Shown in pieces: positions 42,716-51,699 of a stretch of DNA of 64,000 bases. Every line of letters starts with the position of its first letter. The stretch's first letter is position 1. The DNA lies in NCBI RefSeq assembly GCF_010998615.1, contig NZ_JAAEAH010000009.1:98696-162695 (forward strand), written 5' to 3'. A model generated the notes under the pieces. The model saw only the letters and a list, made by a program, of their open reading frames with translations, made no database searches and had not been told where the DNA came from. A program made the position numbers and the translations under genes. The stretch comes from Myxococcus sp. CA023 (GTDB taxonomy: Bacteria > Myxococcota > Myxococcia > Myxococcales > Myxococcaceae).

Positions 42716-43969
42716 TCAGGACAGGATGCGCGTCTTGATGTCCGTCTCCAGCCCGGCGATGGCCTCGCACACCGGGGTGGACACGTCCTGGTCCAGGTCC
42801 ATCAGCAGGTAGCCGATGTTGGCGTCCGTGCTGAGCACCTGGGCGTGGATGTTGGCGTTGAGGTCGGAGACGATGCGGTTGATGTCGCGCAGCACGCCCG
42901 GGATGTTGCGGTGCACGTTGAGGATGCGGTGCGTGCCCGGGATGAGCGGCGCCTCGATGTGCGGGAAGTTGACCGCGCCCGTGCTGGCGCCCGCCTTGAA
43001 GTACTTCAGCAGGCTGGTGGCCACCTCCTTGCCGATGGAGGCCTGAGCCTCTTCCGTGGACCCGCCGATGTGCGGCGTGAGGACCACGTTGGGCAGGCCC
43101 TGGAGCGCGGTGACGAAGCCGTCCGAGTTGCTCTCCGGCTCCTCCGGGTAGACGTCCACCGCGGCGCCGCCCAGGTGCTTGGACTGGAGCGCCCGCGCCA
43201 GCGCGTCGATGTCCACCACCGTGCCGCGGCTGGCGTTGATGAGGCACGCGCCCTTCTTCATCTGGGCAATCTGCTCGGCGCCCATCATCATGTGCGTGGT
43301 GGGCAGCGCGGGCACGTGGAGGGTGACGAAGTCGGAAGCGCCGAGCAGCTCCTCCAGGGTGATGGCCGGCTGCGCGTTGCCCAGCGGCAGCCGGGTCATC
43401 ACGTCGAAGTAGAGGACGCGCATGCCCAGCGCCTCGGCGATGACGCCCAGCTGCGAGCCGATGTGGCCATAGCCGATGATGCCCAGCGTCTTGCCGCGCA
43501 CCTCATGGCTGCCGGTGGCCACCTTGCGCCACTGGCCCGCGTGGACCTCCCGGCTGCGGTCGAAGAGCTGCCGCGTCAGGACGATGATTTCCGCAATCAC
43601 CATCTCCGCCACGCTGCGCGTGTTGCTGAAGGGCGCGTTGAAGACGGGGACGCCGTGCGTGTTGGCGGACGTCAGGTCCACCTGGTTGGTGCCGATGCAG
43701 AAGGCACCAATGGCTAGCAGGTTCTCCGCGTGCTCCAGCGCGGCGAGCGGCACCGTCGTCTTGCTGCGGATGCCCAGCAGGTGCACCCCCTTCAGCCGCT
43801 CCGCCAGCTCGTCCGGCTTGAGGGCGGACGAGACGCGCTCCACCTGGAAGCCCTCGGCGGCCAGCATCTCCCCCGCGGACGGGTGGATGTTCTCCAGCAG
43901 CAGGGCTCGGAAGGGGCCGTCACTGCTGATGGCGCGCGTCGGAGAGGGCGGGAACTGGGGAGTGCTCAT
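42716..43969 (-). CDS. serA: D-3-phosphoglycerate dehydrogenase with C-terminal ACT domain
   Basis: First enzyme of serine biosynthesis; oxidises 3-phosphoglycerate with NAD. The 417-residue protein has the NAD site GIIGYGHIGSQLG, catalytic Arg in NASRGTVVD, Glu in PEEPES and His in LTPHIGGSTEEA. Residues 340-417 form an ACT domain (GVLRDINRIVSDLNANI), which in E. coli SerA binds serine for feedback inhibition. Length and layout match the E. coli-type enzyme, so serine inhibition is probable. Confidence 0.94.
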   Translation of the reverse strand: MSTPQFPPSPTRAISSDGPFRALLLENIHPSAGEMLAAEGFQVERVSSALKPDELAERLKGVHLLGIRSKTTVPLAALEHAENLLAIGAFCIGTNQVDLTSANTHGVPVFNAPFSNTRSVAEMVIAEIIVLTRQLFDRSREVHAGQWRKVATGSHEVRGKTLGIIGYGHIGSQLGVIAEALGMRVLYFDVMTRLPLGNAQPAITLEELLGASDFVTLHVPALPTTHMMMGAEQIAQMKKGACLINASRGTVVDIDALARALQSKHLGGAAVDVYPEEPESNSDGFVTALQGLPNVVLTPHIGGSTEEAQASIGKEVATSLLKYFKAGASTGAVNFPHIEAPLIPGTHRILNVHRNIPGVLRDINRIVSDLNANIHAQVLSTDANIGYLLMDLDQDVSTPVCEAIAGLETDIKTRILS

Positions 43970-44038
43970 GGCGCCTTGCGTTAGACCTGGGACTCGGGAC
44001 TGTCAAGGGTGGGGTGTGGCCTGCTTGAGGGCCATGCG

Positions 44039-47000
44039 TCATTGCGTGGGGAAGCGCGGCTCGTAGAACTCCTTGGAGTCCCACTTGACGTCATGGAACT
44101 CCGCCTCGCCCGCCTTGGTCTTCGCGACGCAGCGGACGATGTTGTCCTTCGTGAACAGGCAGGGCTCGGCGTGGGGGTGGCCCGTCGCCGCGGTCTGGAA
44201 CGCGCGGTGGATGAATTGGGGCTCGAGCTTGCCCAGGGCCAGGATGCGGTAGAACTCCTGGCTGAAGGGCAGGGCCTGGGAGGTCTGGTAGCGACTGCGG
44301 AACGCGATGACATAGGGCGTGCCATGGTCGATGAAGAGCCGGGCGAAGTGGTGCTCCCAGCCAATCAGGCACGAGCTGAAGAAGGCGAGCAGCCGGGGCG
44401 GCTTCTTGCCGCGCTTGAAGGCCCGCTCGATGGCCTCGTAGGTGAACTCGACGTCGCGGCTGCTGTCGTTGTCGTCCACGGTCCACTGGATGACGCTTCT
44501 CAGCGTGTGGTCGGGGCTCAAGAGGCTCCAGCCCAGCTTCGGCATGATGAGTGACTCCTTGGCCCACTGGGTGAGCGCGACCGGGTCGAAGCGGGTGTCC
44601 ACGCAGATCTCCTCCTCCTTGGCCGCCAGCCCCTTCACCTTGGACTGGTCATTCCTGCACCACGTCGGGTAGCGGGGATAAGCCATGTCCATGGACGCGA
44701 GGCGCACGGCGTGCTTCGAGCAGCGCACGTTCCCGTGGGTGACGTGGTGGTAGATGTCGCAGTCGCCGAGCTGGTCCACCCAGGTGTCGAAGTTCGCGTC
44801 CCGGTCGAAGAAGCGCTCACGGAACGGACCCCGTGAGGCAAGGGCGAAGGCGTCGCTCACGTGCCCCAGCTCGACATTCCACTGCAGCCCGGGGTCCGCG
44901 CGGTCGTAATAGAAGAGGGTGCTGAGCTTGTCGACCGGCGCGGGCGGGTCGAGCGCCAGGATGTCGTCGTGGGTGATGTCCCAGCCCCGCAGCTTGAGGT
45001 TGCACTTGCCGCAGAAGTGCGGGTCGAAGCGGGCCGGCGCATGATGCGGGTATTGCGGCCGCTTCTGCTCCCAGTCGGGGTAGCTCATCATGCAGTTGTG
45101 GTCGAGCGGGTCGTGGTGCTGGGGAACCACGCCCGAGGAGGCTTCGTGGTGGGTCAACCAGAAGCAGTGGCCCACCTCGTGGGTGAAGACGAAGTCGGGG
45201 TTCGCATCCGCGCTCTGGTCGATGATGCCCAGCAGGTCGCCGTTGCCGTTGGAGGTCGTGGGCACCTCTCCGGCGTCCGACGTCTCGAGCGCGTCCACGA
45301 TGTCGTCCGACAGCTTGTATTCGAGCATGACGATGCCGCCGCAGGGCGCATGCCCGGTGCGGAGTCTGTCGGAGATGCGCGAGAGCAGGAAGCCGCCGGC
45401 GCTGCGGACGTTCGCCGTGCTGACCAGTTCGTTGAACATGTCGCTGACGAAAAACCAGATGTTGTTCTTCTGAGTGTCGCTGAGTTTCGCGTGAGGGTTG
45501 AGCCGCACGACGGGGCTGGCGTCATGCACATGCGTGGTGTCCAGCAGGCCGACGACGTTGGCGACGGTCGGCTTGACGTGCGTCCGGATGTGGGTGAACC
45601 AGTCCGAGTAGTCCGTGTCGTTGATGACCTGGGAGATGCGCCGGTACAGCGTGTGGGAGAAGTCGACCTCCAGGTAGGCCTCCGCGTAGCGGTCCCGGCA
45701 CTTCTGCGGCAGGTTCCCGTGGTTGCGCAGCGGCCAGCCCACGATGCCGAAGACCTCCACCCGGCGCCAGACGACGATGGGCTTCGTCTCGTACTGGCAG
45801 ACGGGGTTGGCGGCTTCGAGCTGCATGGCATTGCCGCGGCCCGCGTAGCTGAGCCGCGCTCGCACCTGGTAACGGTCGCCGGCAATCAGTGACGGCTGGA
45901 GGTAGATGCCCGAGCGGCCCACGCGGTTCGGATGCGCGGCGCCATCCGTGAATGCAGGGACCCAGAGCTTCCTGGCCCTGGCGTCCTCCGTGGGCGTTGC
46001 GTAGGGGGCATAGGGTTGGGGCTCCCGCCAGAAGGGGTTGCGGAAGTTGCCGTCCTTGGTGCGGATGCCGCCGTAGGCCACGGGGCAGTTCGTGCCACCG
46101 TCGCCCGCGAGGTCGACGAAGTCGCTGCCGAAGACGCGGTTGACGTAGGCCCGGGTTCCCAAGTGCAGGCCGTGATTCAAGGGCAGGTGCGACACGTCCT
46201 CGCCCGGCTCGAGCGCGGACCAGTCCACCCGCACCGCGCCCACGGCCCGGGGGGCGGCGACGCGGCTTCCATCATGGCCCTTGAGGTAGATGACCGCTTC
46301 GAGCGGCACGAGCGGGCGGTTGAGCTTGCCGGCCTCGCTCCTCGTCTTGTTGTGCAGCGTGCTCCAGTCGATGGCGGCGTTGCCCCGGTTGGGAGGAATC
46401 TGCCGCATGAACTCGTCGGTCTGGTTGGCGAGGTCTTCGTCGAAGCCCACGGCCTCCACGTAGACCCGCAGCGGCGCTCCATTCCCTCCGGGAATCGCGG
46501 TGCCTTCCGGGACGGGGTTGCTCTGGTCATCGGCCAGCGTTGGCCGTGCGCCATGGGCGTGCCCCAGCGCGCCGTCCAGCGCGTTCTCGAAGTCGTTGTT
46601 CGTGGGCGCGGCCTGGAGGCGCAAGGTGCCGTGGTTGCGACGGAAGCGCTCCTTGGCCTTGTCCAGGAGGTCCGTGTTGGCCGCCGCGCGTGCCGGAGGG
46701 CCGGCGTAGTACCCGAGCTGGTTGAGCTTGTGGCAGATGCTGTCGGCGGTGCCTCGGACGAAGACCTCGCCGGTGGCCAGCCAGGGTCCGCGGACGACCT
46801 CCACCGAATGGTAGAGGACGTTGACTCGCGCGGTGGTGGGTGGTGGGGGCGGCAGCTCCCTCGCTTCTTCCTCCGGGAGTGATTCGTCGCGCCGGGCCTC
46901 GCAGGGCGCCACGCTGCCCAGCTCGGTGTTGGGCATGTCCTCGGGCTGGCGCAGGTCCTCGCGCGCATCCGCTTCGATGACGGCTTCGACCCGGAGCGTG

Positions 47001-47260
47001 TAGGGCGCCCTCAGCGGAGTGGCGAAGGGTTCCTGGACGGAGTCATTGCCCACGTTCAGCGCGCCCGACCAGGTGATGGCCGCCGGGCCACCGCGGCAGT
47101 CGAGCGCGTCCGAGCGGTACACGAGGGTGTCCGCGTGGTCGCGCACCTCCAACTGGACGGAGACGAGCCGCCCTTCATCCGGCGGGTCGTAGGTGACGGC
47201 GAGCGTCTCCTGGGAAGGAGCGAAGTGCGTCCAGTCGCAGCGCAGGGGGAGGTAGGGCAT
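44039..47260 (-). CDS. metzincin-like zinc protease fused to a CHAT/caspase-like domain
   Basis: A 1073-residue protein with no signal peptide. Residues 1-100 may form a beta-sandwich (VQLEVRDHADTLVYRSDA). The centre holds a zinc-protease site near residue 692: THEVGHCFWLTHH matches HExxHxxxxxH, and a Met-turn NCMMSYPDW follows, as in metzincins. The C-terminal third has the marks of a CHAT cysteine protease: His near 841 in DIYHHVTHG, and Cys near 963 in LLAFFSSCLIG, then DHGTPYVIAFRSRY and a terminal FYRILALGKLEPQFIHRAF. Two protease folds in one chain are unusual; activation of one by the other, or a toxin, is speculation. A 124-residue protein is encoded two bases upstream. Confidence 0.78.
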   Translation of the reverse strand: MPYLPLRCDWTHFAPSQETLAVTYDPPDEGRLVSVQLEVRDHADTLVYRSDALDCRGGPAAITWSGALNVGNDSVQEPFATPLRAPYTLRVEAVIEADAREDLRQPEDMPNTELGSVAPCEARRDESLPEEEARELPPPPPTTARVNVLYHSVEVVRGPWLATGEVFVRGTADSICHKLNQLGYYAGPPARAAANTDLLDKAKERFRRNHGTLRLQAAPTNNDFENALDGALGHAHGARPTLADDQSNPVPEGTAIPGGNGAPLRVYVEAVGFDEDLANQTDEFMRQIPPNRGNAAIDWSTLHNKTRSEAGKLNRPLVPLEAVIYLKGHDGSRVAAPRAVGAVRVDWSALEPGEDVSHLPLNHGLHLGTRAYVNRVFGSDFVDLAGDGGTNCPVAYGGIRTKDGNFRNPFWREPQPYAPYATPTEDARARKLWVPAFTDGAAHPNRVGRSGIYLQPSLIAGDRYQVRARLSYAGRGNAMQLEAANPVCQYETKPIVVWRRVEVFGIVGWPLRNHGNLPQKCRDRYAEAYLEVDFSHTLYRRISQVINDTDYSDWFTHIRTHVKPTVANVVGLLDTTHVHDASPVVRLNPHAKLSDTQKNNIWFFVSDMFNELVSTANVRSAGGFLLSRISDRLRTGHAPCGGIVMLEYKLSDDIVDALETSDAGEVPTTSNGNGDLLGIIDQSADANPDFVFTHEVGHCFWLTHHEASSGVVPQHHDPLDHNCMMSYPDWEQKRPQYPHHAPARFDPHFCGKCNLKLRGWDITHDDILALDPPAPVDKLSTLFYYDRADPGLQWNVELGHVSDAFALASRGPFRERFFDRDANFDTWVDQLGDCDIYHHVTHGNVRCSKHAVRLASMDMAYPRYPTWCRNDQSKVKGLAAKEEEICVDTRFDPVALTQWAKESLIMPKLGWSLLSPDHTLRSVIQWTVDDNDSSRDVEFTYEAIERAFKRGKKPPRLLAFFSSCLIGWEHHFARLFIDHGTPYVIAFRSRYQTSQALPFSQEFYRILALGKLEPQFIHRAFQTAATGHPHAEPCLFTKDNIVRCVAKTKAGEAEFHDVKWDSKEFYEPRFPTQ

Positions 47261-47262
47261 GG

Positions 47263-47637
47263 TCAGGGCACGGTTGGGGAGCGCCCGCGGCGGGGCCGCA
47301 GGTAGTGGCGCTCAATCCAGTCCATCTTCCGGGAAGGCGTGAGGTACGGCCGCGCGAGCACGGCCTGGGGCCAGGCATGGGCCGGGTCCGTGTCGAAGTG
47401 CTCGCCCAGGCAGAGCTGACAGGCGATGAAGCGGGCCACGTCCCAGCGCGCGGTGATGCCATGCTGGGCCGCGGCGTTGATGCCGCGCTCGGCCCGCGCG
47501 CGCAGTTCCTGCTCCTTCAGGTCCGCGCTCTCCTGGGGAAGCTGCGTCCTCAGGAAGCGCACCACGCTGCTCACGTAGGCGCCGTGTACCGAGGTGTCGA
47601 GGCACGCCATCTGTTCGGGTCGAATCCTCAGGACCAC
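47263..47637 (-). CDS. small helical protein, partner of the protease fusion
   Basis: A 124-residue protein, GTG start at 47637, ending two bases before the 1073-residue protease. It starts VLRIRPEQMACLDTSVHGAY and includes CLGEHFDTDPAHAWPQAVLA, then LTPSRKMDWIERH. The layout resembles small cytosolic proteins often encoded beside type VI secretion or polymorphic-toxin cargo (a helix bundle with FDTDPxxPWA-like segments). This is a family resemblance judged by eye. It may be a chaperone or loading partner for the large protein; it has no catalytic motif. Confidence 0.65.
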   Translation of the reverse strand: MVLRIRPEQMACLDTSVHGAYVSSVVRFLRTQLPQESADLKEQELRARAERGINAAAQHGITARWDVARFIACQLCLGEHFDTDPAHAWPQAVLARPYLTPSRKMDWIERHYLRPRRGRSPTVP

Positions 47638-47790
47638 GCACGCTCCGGGACCGAACGGCCGAATGTGTGAATTTTAACGCTTTACGGGGAGGACCTTCAA
47701 CCGCGAGCGGGTGGCCAGATGCGACAGCGGGGCGGCCACTCCGTGAAGAGTGACGCGCCCCGCGGTGCCCACCTCGTCGGTGGAACGTGA

Positions 47791-49428
47791 CTACTGGACG
47801 CTCCAGCCCACCGTGCCGCTGCAGCTGGTGTTGCCGTAGCAGCCCGCGCGAATCTGATACGTGCCGCCCGCGCCCGCCGGCACCGTGTAGGTGGCGTGGG
47901 ACAGCGAGCCGCAACCGGCGCCGTCGTCGTTGAACTTCACCTGCGTGCCGGCGGCGTTGTACAGGCGGATGAACGAGTCACCCGTGCCGGAGGCGCCCGC
48001 CACGTTGCAGGTGCCGAAGGAGAGGCTCTGGCCGGCCGTGAGGGTAACGTTCTCGTTGGTGGTGTTCTGCCGCGCGCTGTCGGAGTTGACCGAGCTGTAG
48101 TTGAACGTGCCGGAGGTGGCCGGCGGCGTCGCCGTGCCAATGGTCCACGTCACCTTTCCGCTGCAGCTGGTGTTGTCGTAGCAGCCCGCGATGATTTCGT
48201 AGTTCCCAGCCGCGCCGGCCGTGAAAGTCACTTTGGAGCCGCGGCCCGTGGCGCAGCCATCATCGTTGGAGGCGACCTCGATGCCGCTGGGGCCATTGAC
48301 GCGCAGCCACGTGTCACCGGTGGCGCTGGCGCCCGTCAGGCCGCAGGTGCCCACGGTGAGGCTCTGGCCGGCGGTGAGCTCCACCGTGTGGCGGGTGGTG
48401 TTCACGGTGGCGTTGCGGGTGTCGCTGGCCGTGAAGTCGAAGGACGTCGGCGGCGGCGGCGTGGTGTTGCACAGCCGGGCGCTGGTGTTGGCGGCGCAGA
48501 ACGCCTCGATGGCCGGGCGGACGTAGGTGATGTCCTCGCCGCTGCACCCGTTCTCCGCGCACTGGTTCACGACGCGGCAGCTGCCCTGGTAGACGTAGTC
48601 CGTCGTGCCGCGCACCAGGATGCCGGCGATGGTGTGGCTCGACATGTCGTAGACGGCCGAACCGGAGTTGCCGCCGAAGGTGTCGGTGGTGGCGACGAAG
48701 TAGTCCAGCGTGCTGGCGCGGCCGTTGCGGACGCTGCCGCCCGAGTCAATCTTGAGCGGGATGCCGCTGCCAGAGCCGATGACGGCCACGTTGGCGCCCA
48801 CCGTCAAGGCGGCGTTGCCCGGGCGGATGGGCGCGGGCGTGAAGCGCGGCGCCGCCGAACGGTCCAGGCGGATGATGGCGTAGTCCAGCGTACGGCCGCT
48901 GGAGGTGTTGTCCCGCCGCACGACAATCTCCTTACAGCTGAAGATGTCCTGCGTGGTCATGGTCTGCACCGAGTTCGCGTCAGGCCGGTAGAAGTTGAAG
49001 GCCCACTTGAAGTCCCTGCAGTCGGCCGCGGTTTCCACGCAGTGGCCGGCGGTCAGCAGGAGGTCATCGTCGATGAGCGTGCCCGAGCAGTAGCCGGGCG
49101 ACGGGTCGTCGATGAAGCGCTGGCCCGCGCAGAGGTTGACGTATTCGCCCAGGGTGGGGCTGTCGAAGACGACGTTGTTGGGGTCCGAGTCGTCAATCTC
49201 GAACGGATCGACCATGACGGCGCTGGCCTGCATGGCGTACTGCCGCAGGGTGGCGTCGGGGTGCGCGTACACGTCCATCCGGTCGTCGTTGCCATAGACG
49301 ACGGGCTGCTCGGTGGAGCCGCTGCCGGCGGGCTCGCCCTCCTGGGCCGGTCCACAGGCCGCGACGGAGAAGGTACACAACAGCGCGCCGAGCAGCTTCC
49401 TGCGGGCGTCGGTCCGGGGGATACGCAT
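47791..49428 (-). CDS. secreted trypsin-like serine protease with two PPC-like domains
   Basis: A 545-residue lipoprotein protease. The signal ends VAACG (residue 25). The trypsin fold has catalytic His in LLTAGHCVE, Asp in LDYAIIRLD and Ser in TFGGNSGSAVYD. Residues about 350-545 contain two similar beta domains (each ending AGCYDNTSCSGKVTW or AGCYGNTSCSGTVGW), of the pre-peptidase C-terminal type, which can help secretion or bind substrate. The ATG at 49428 gives the natural signal start (MRIPRTDARRKLLG). Likely role: protein breakdown outside the cell. Confidence 0.88.
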   Translation of the reverse strand: MRIPRTDARRKLLGALLCTFSVAACGPAQEGEPAGSGSTEQPVVYGNDDRMDVYAHPDATLRQYAMQASAVMVDPFEIDDSDPNNVVFDSPTLGEYVNLCAGQRFIDDPSPGYCSGTLIDDDLLLTAGHCVETAADCRDFKWAFNFYRPDANSVQTMTTQDIFSCKEIVVRRDNTSSGRTLDYAIIRLDRSAAPRFTPAPIRPGNAALTVGANVAVIGSGSGIPLKIDSGGSVRNGRASTLDYFVATTDTFGGNSGSAVYDMSSHTIAGILVRGTTDYVYQGSCRVVNQCAENGCSGEDITYVRPAIEAFCAANTSARLCNTTPPPPTSFDFTASDTRNATVNTTRHTVELTAGQSLTVGTCGLTGASATGDTWLRVNGPSGIEVASNDDGCATGRGSKVTFTAGAAGNYEIIAGCYDNTSCSGKVTWTIGTATPPATSGTFNYSSVNSDSARQNTTNENVTLTAGQSLSFGTCNVAGASGTGDSFIRLYNAAGTQVKFNDDGAGCGSLSHATYTVPAGAGGTYQIRAGCYGNTSCSGTVGWSVQ

Positions 49429-49542
49429 GAGACAACCACTCCTACGGGAGATGTGAGGCCCAGCCCCGTCGGGGGCGGGCCGCCGCAATATATGTGAAAA
49501 AAGGCGTTCCTGCTGTCTGCTGGCGGACAGTCCGCGCGCGCC

Positions 49543-49920
49543 TCAGTCCGCGTCGGGGTCGCGCAGCCACTGGAGGGCTTCCCCCCGCGTCTCGAAGGTG
49601 CGGGTGGGGATGCTCAGCATGGCGCGCTTCGTCATCCGCCAGGCCTGGAGTCCGGAGGGGGCGTCACTGACGACCCGGGCGGAGCGCTTCATGCCGTGGA
49701 GCTGGGCGAAGGCGTTGAGGCTGGCCATGGCCGTCACCACGTCGCTGGGCATCACCCGGAGCTGGGACTGGTCCACCAGGGCGGACCACTCACCGGCCAG
49801 GTCGTTGATGGCCTTCTTCACGTCGGCCAGGTACTCGGCCAGGTCCGCGGTCGTGACTTGCGGGGGATAGACAACCTCGAGGATGCGGTCCTGCGAGTGA
49901 ACGGTGATCTGGAATGGCAT
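49543..49920 (-). CDS. small cytosolic protein, STAS/SpoIIAA-like
   Basis: A 125-residue protein: MPFQITVHSQDRILEVVYPP, then a helix LAEYLADVKKAINDL, and FAQLHGMKRSARVVSD. The strand-helix alternation and the position of charged residues fit the STAS/SpoIIAA-like fold seen in many small myxobacterial proteins, but no phosphorylation-site motif is certain. No neighbours on this strand are close. Confidence 0.65.
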   Translation of the reverse strand: MPFQITVHSQDRILEVVYPPQVTTADLAEYLADVKKAINDLAGEWSALVDQSQLRVMPSDVVTAMASLNAFAQLHGMKRSARVVSDAPSGLQAWRMTKRAMLSIPTRTFETRGEALQWLRDPDAD

Positions 49921-50135
49921 GACGGTGACGGGCTCCGGGCGGGCGCGCCATCCTAGCCGCAGCCGGTGACACGTCTAGAGCGGGAGGGCGGAAGGGGCGC
50001 CCTGGCGGCACCTTCCCGGCCCTGTCCGGAAGGGCAGGGAATGTCAGACCCACCTGGTACTGACGTCCTTGCCGCTGCTCCGGTACCGGCGCGCCGAAGG
50101 GGCGCGACGGCGGCTGCACCCGGCAAGGGGGTTTC

Positions 50136-50525
50136 ATGAACACGAAGTTGTACGTCCTGGGCGCGGTGCTGGGCGCCGCCCCGGGCCTGCTGCCGGTGGT
50201 GTCGGCGCCGCCGGTGGCGTCCACGCAGGAGTCGCGTCAGGACTCGCGCGGGACTTCTCGAAAGGGCCGGGGAGGCCCGGCGAAGGGCGCATCCGCTCCC
50301 GTCCATCCGGCGGGGGTGACGCCACCTCCAGACGCGAAGGACGCGCTGGAGACCCAGGGAGCGGTCCCCGACGAAGGCCGCACGAGGGGTGGAGGCCAGA
50401 GCAAGGCTCCACGCCATCCGTGCGAGGCCATCACCATCATCCAGGTGCCCTGCGATGCCGAGCAGGAGGCCTGCGAGTACACGTACTGGCACTGCCCCGA
50501 GGTCGTGAATCCGCTCCGGGCGTGA
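50136..50525 (+). CDS. small exported protein of unknown function
   Basis: A 129-residue protein with a signal peptide (MNTKLYVLGAVLGAAPGLLP, cut near residue 25). The middle is a disordered, Lys/Gly/Pro-rich stretch; the C-terminal 40 residues contain four Cys (HPCEAITIIQVPCDAEQEAC, EYTYWHCP), which could form two disulfides. A strong AAGGGGG site precedes the ATG. A rho-independent terminator lies 18 bases after the stop, so this is a monocistronic unit. Confidence 0.72.
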   Translation: MNTKLYVLGAVLGAAPGLLPVVSAPPVASTQESRQDSRGTSRKGRGGPAKGASAPVHPAGVTPPPDAKDALETQGAVPDEGRTRGGGQSKAPRHPCEAITIIQVPCDAEQEACEYTYWHCPEVVNPLRA

Positions 50526-50542
50526 GTGACTGAAGCAGCAAG

Positions 50543-50582
50543 GAGCGCACGGGCGGCCGGTTCCGCCCGTGCGCTCTTTTTT
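50543..50582 (+). terminator. rho-independent terminator
   Basis: A 14-base perfect stem GAGCGCACGGGCGG / CCGCCCGTGCGCTC with a six-base loop is followed by six T (50577-50582). It follows the small exported protein on the plus strand and isolates it from the fumarylacetoacetate hydrolase gene. Confidence 0.93.
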
Positions 50583-50718
50583 CGCGACGTGTCGGCCGTT
50601 CGCTTTTCTCCGGCGGTGCGTGTCCGTCTTGCTTGACACCCCGGAATCTCCGTCGGAAAAGCCCGGACACACGAGGCGGCCCGGCTATTTTCCTCGGAGG
50701 CCGCCGGGGAGCCCGGCA

Positions 50719-51699
50719 TTGAAGCTCGCGACGCTCAAGGACGGAACCCGTGACGGCCGCCTCATTGTCGTCAAGCGGGACAACACGGCCTATGCGCTGG
50801 CCACCAACGTGGCGCTCACGCTGCAAGCCGCGCTGGACGACTGGGAGACGAAGGAACCCCAACTGCGCGCGCTGGACGCCCAGTTGGAGGCGGGCACGGT
50901 GCAGAGCCGCCCGCTGGACGTCAACGCCCTGCACGCGCCCCTGCCGCGCGCCTACGAATGGGTGGACGGCAGCGCGTACCTCAACCACGTCATCCTGGTG
51001 CGCAAGGCGCGCGGCGCCGAGCCCCCGGAGACGTTGAAGACGGACCCGCTGGTGTACCAGGGCGGCTCCGGGGACTTCCTGGCGCCCACCGCCGACATCC
51101 CCCTGGCCGACGAGGCCTGGGGCCTGGATTTCGAAGGCGAGGTCTGCGCCATCCTGGGCGACACGCCCCAGGGCACGAAGGCGGAGAACGCGGCGCCGCA
51201 CATCAAGCTGCTGATGCTGGCCAATGACGTGTCCCTGCGCAACCTCATCCCCAACGAGCTGGCCAAGGGCTTCGGCTTCTTCCAGAGCAAGCCGGCCACG
51301 GCCTTCAGCCCCTTCGCGGTGACGCCGGACGAGCTGGGCGCGGCCTGGCACGACGGGCGCATCCACCTGCGGCTGCGCTCGGTGCTCAACGGGCAGCAGG
51401 TGGGCGACACGGACGCGGGTCCGGAGATGCACTTCTCCTTCTTCGACCTCATCCAGCACCTGTGCAAGACGCGCAGCTACACGGCGGGCACCATCCTGGG
51501 CAGCGGCACCGTGTCCAACGCGGACCGCGAGCGCGGCATCTCCTGCCTCGCCGAGCGCCGGATGATTGAGACGATTGAGCAGGGCGCGCCCAAGACGCCC
51601 TTCATGAAGCCGGGTGACACCATCGACATCGAGATGACGGACGCCGAGGGCCGCAGCGTGTTCGGCCGCATCTCGCAGAAGGTGGTGAAGGTTCCATGA
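50719..51699 (+). CDS. fumarylacetoacetate hydrolase family protein
   Basis: A 326-residue FAH-fold protein that, in the tyrosine/homogentisate pathway, cleaves fumarylacetoacetate to fumarate and acetoacetate. Metal-binding and catalytic features are visible: DFEGEVCAILGD (metal Glu), ANDVSLRNLIPNE and SKPATAFSPF, with the C-terminal GSGTVSNAD and PGDTIDIEM. The chosen start is a TTG at 50719 (LKLATLKDG), because upstream sequence lacks homology; GGGGAG precedes it. It overlaps maiA by four bases, so the two make one catabolic unit. The first enzyme (hmgA) is not in the window. Confidence 0.88.
   Translation: MKLATLKDGTRDGRLIVVKRDNTAYALATNVALTLQAALDDWETKEPQLRALDAQLEAGTVQSRPLDVNALHAPLPRAYEWVDGSAYLNHVILVRKARGAEPPETLKTDPLVYQGGSGDFLAPTADIPLADEAWGLDFEGEVCAILGDTPQGTKAENAAPHIKLLMLANDVSLRNLIPNELAKGFGFFQSKPATAFSPFAVTPDELGAAWHDGRIHLRLRSVLNGQQVGDTDAGPEMHFSFFDLIQHLCKTRSYTAGTILGSGTVSNADRERGISCLAERRMIETIEQGAPKTPFMKPGDTIDIEMTDAEGRSVFGRISQKVVKVP

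Noticed and set aside
47638..47790. Possible small gene or regulator between the partner protein and the trypsin-like protease genes
   Set aside because: Only short open frames without ribosome-binding sites; nothing beyond spacer and probable promoter was seen.
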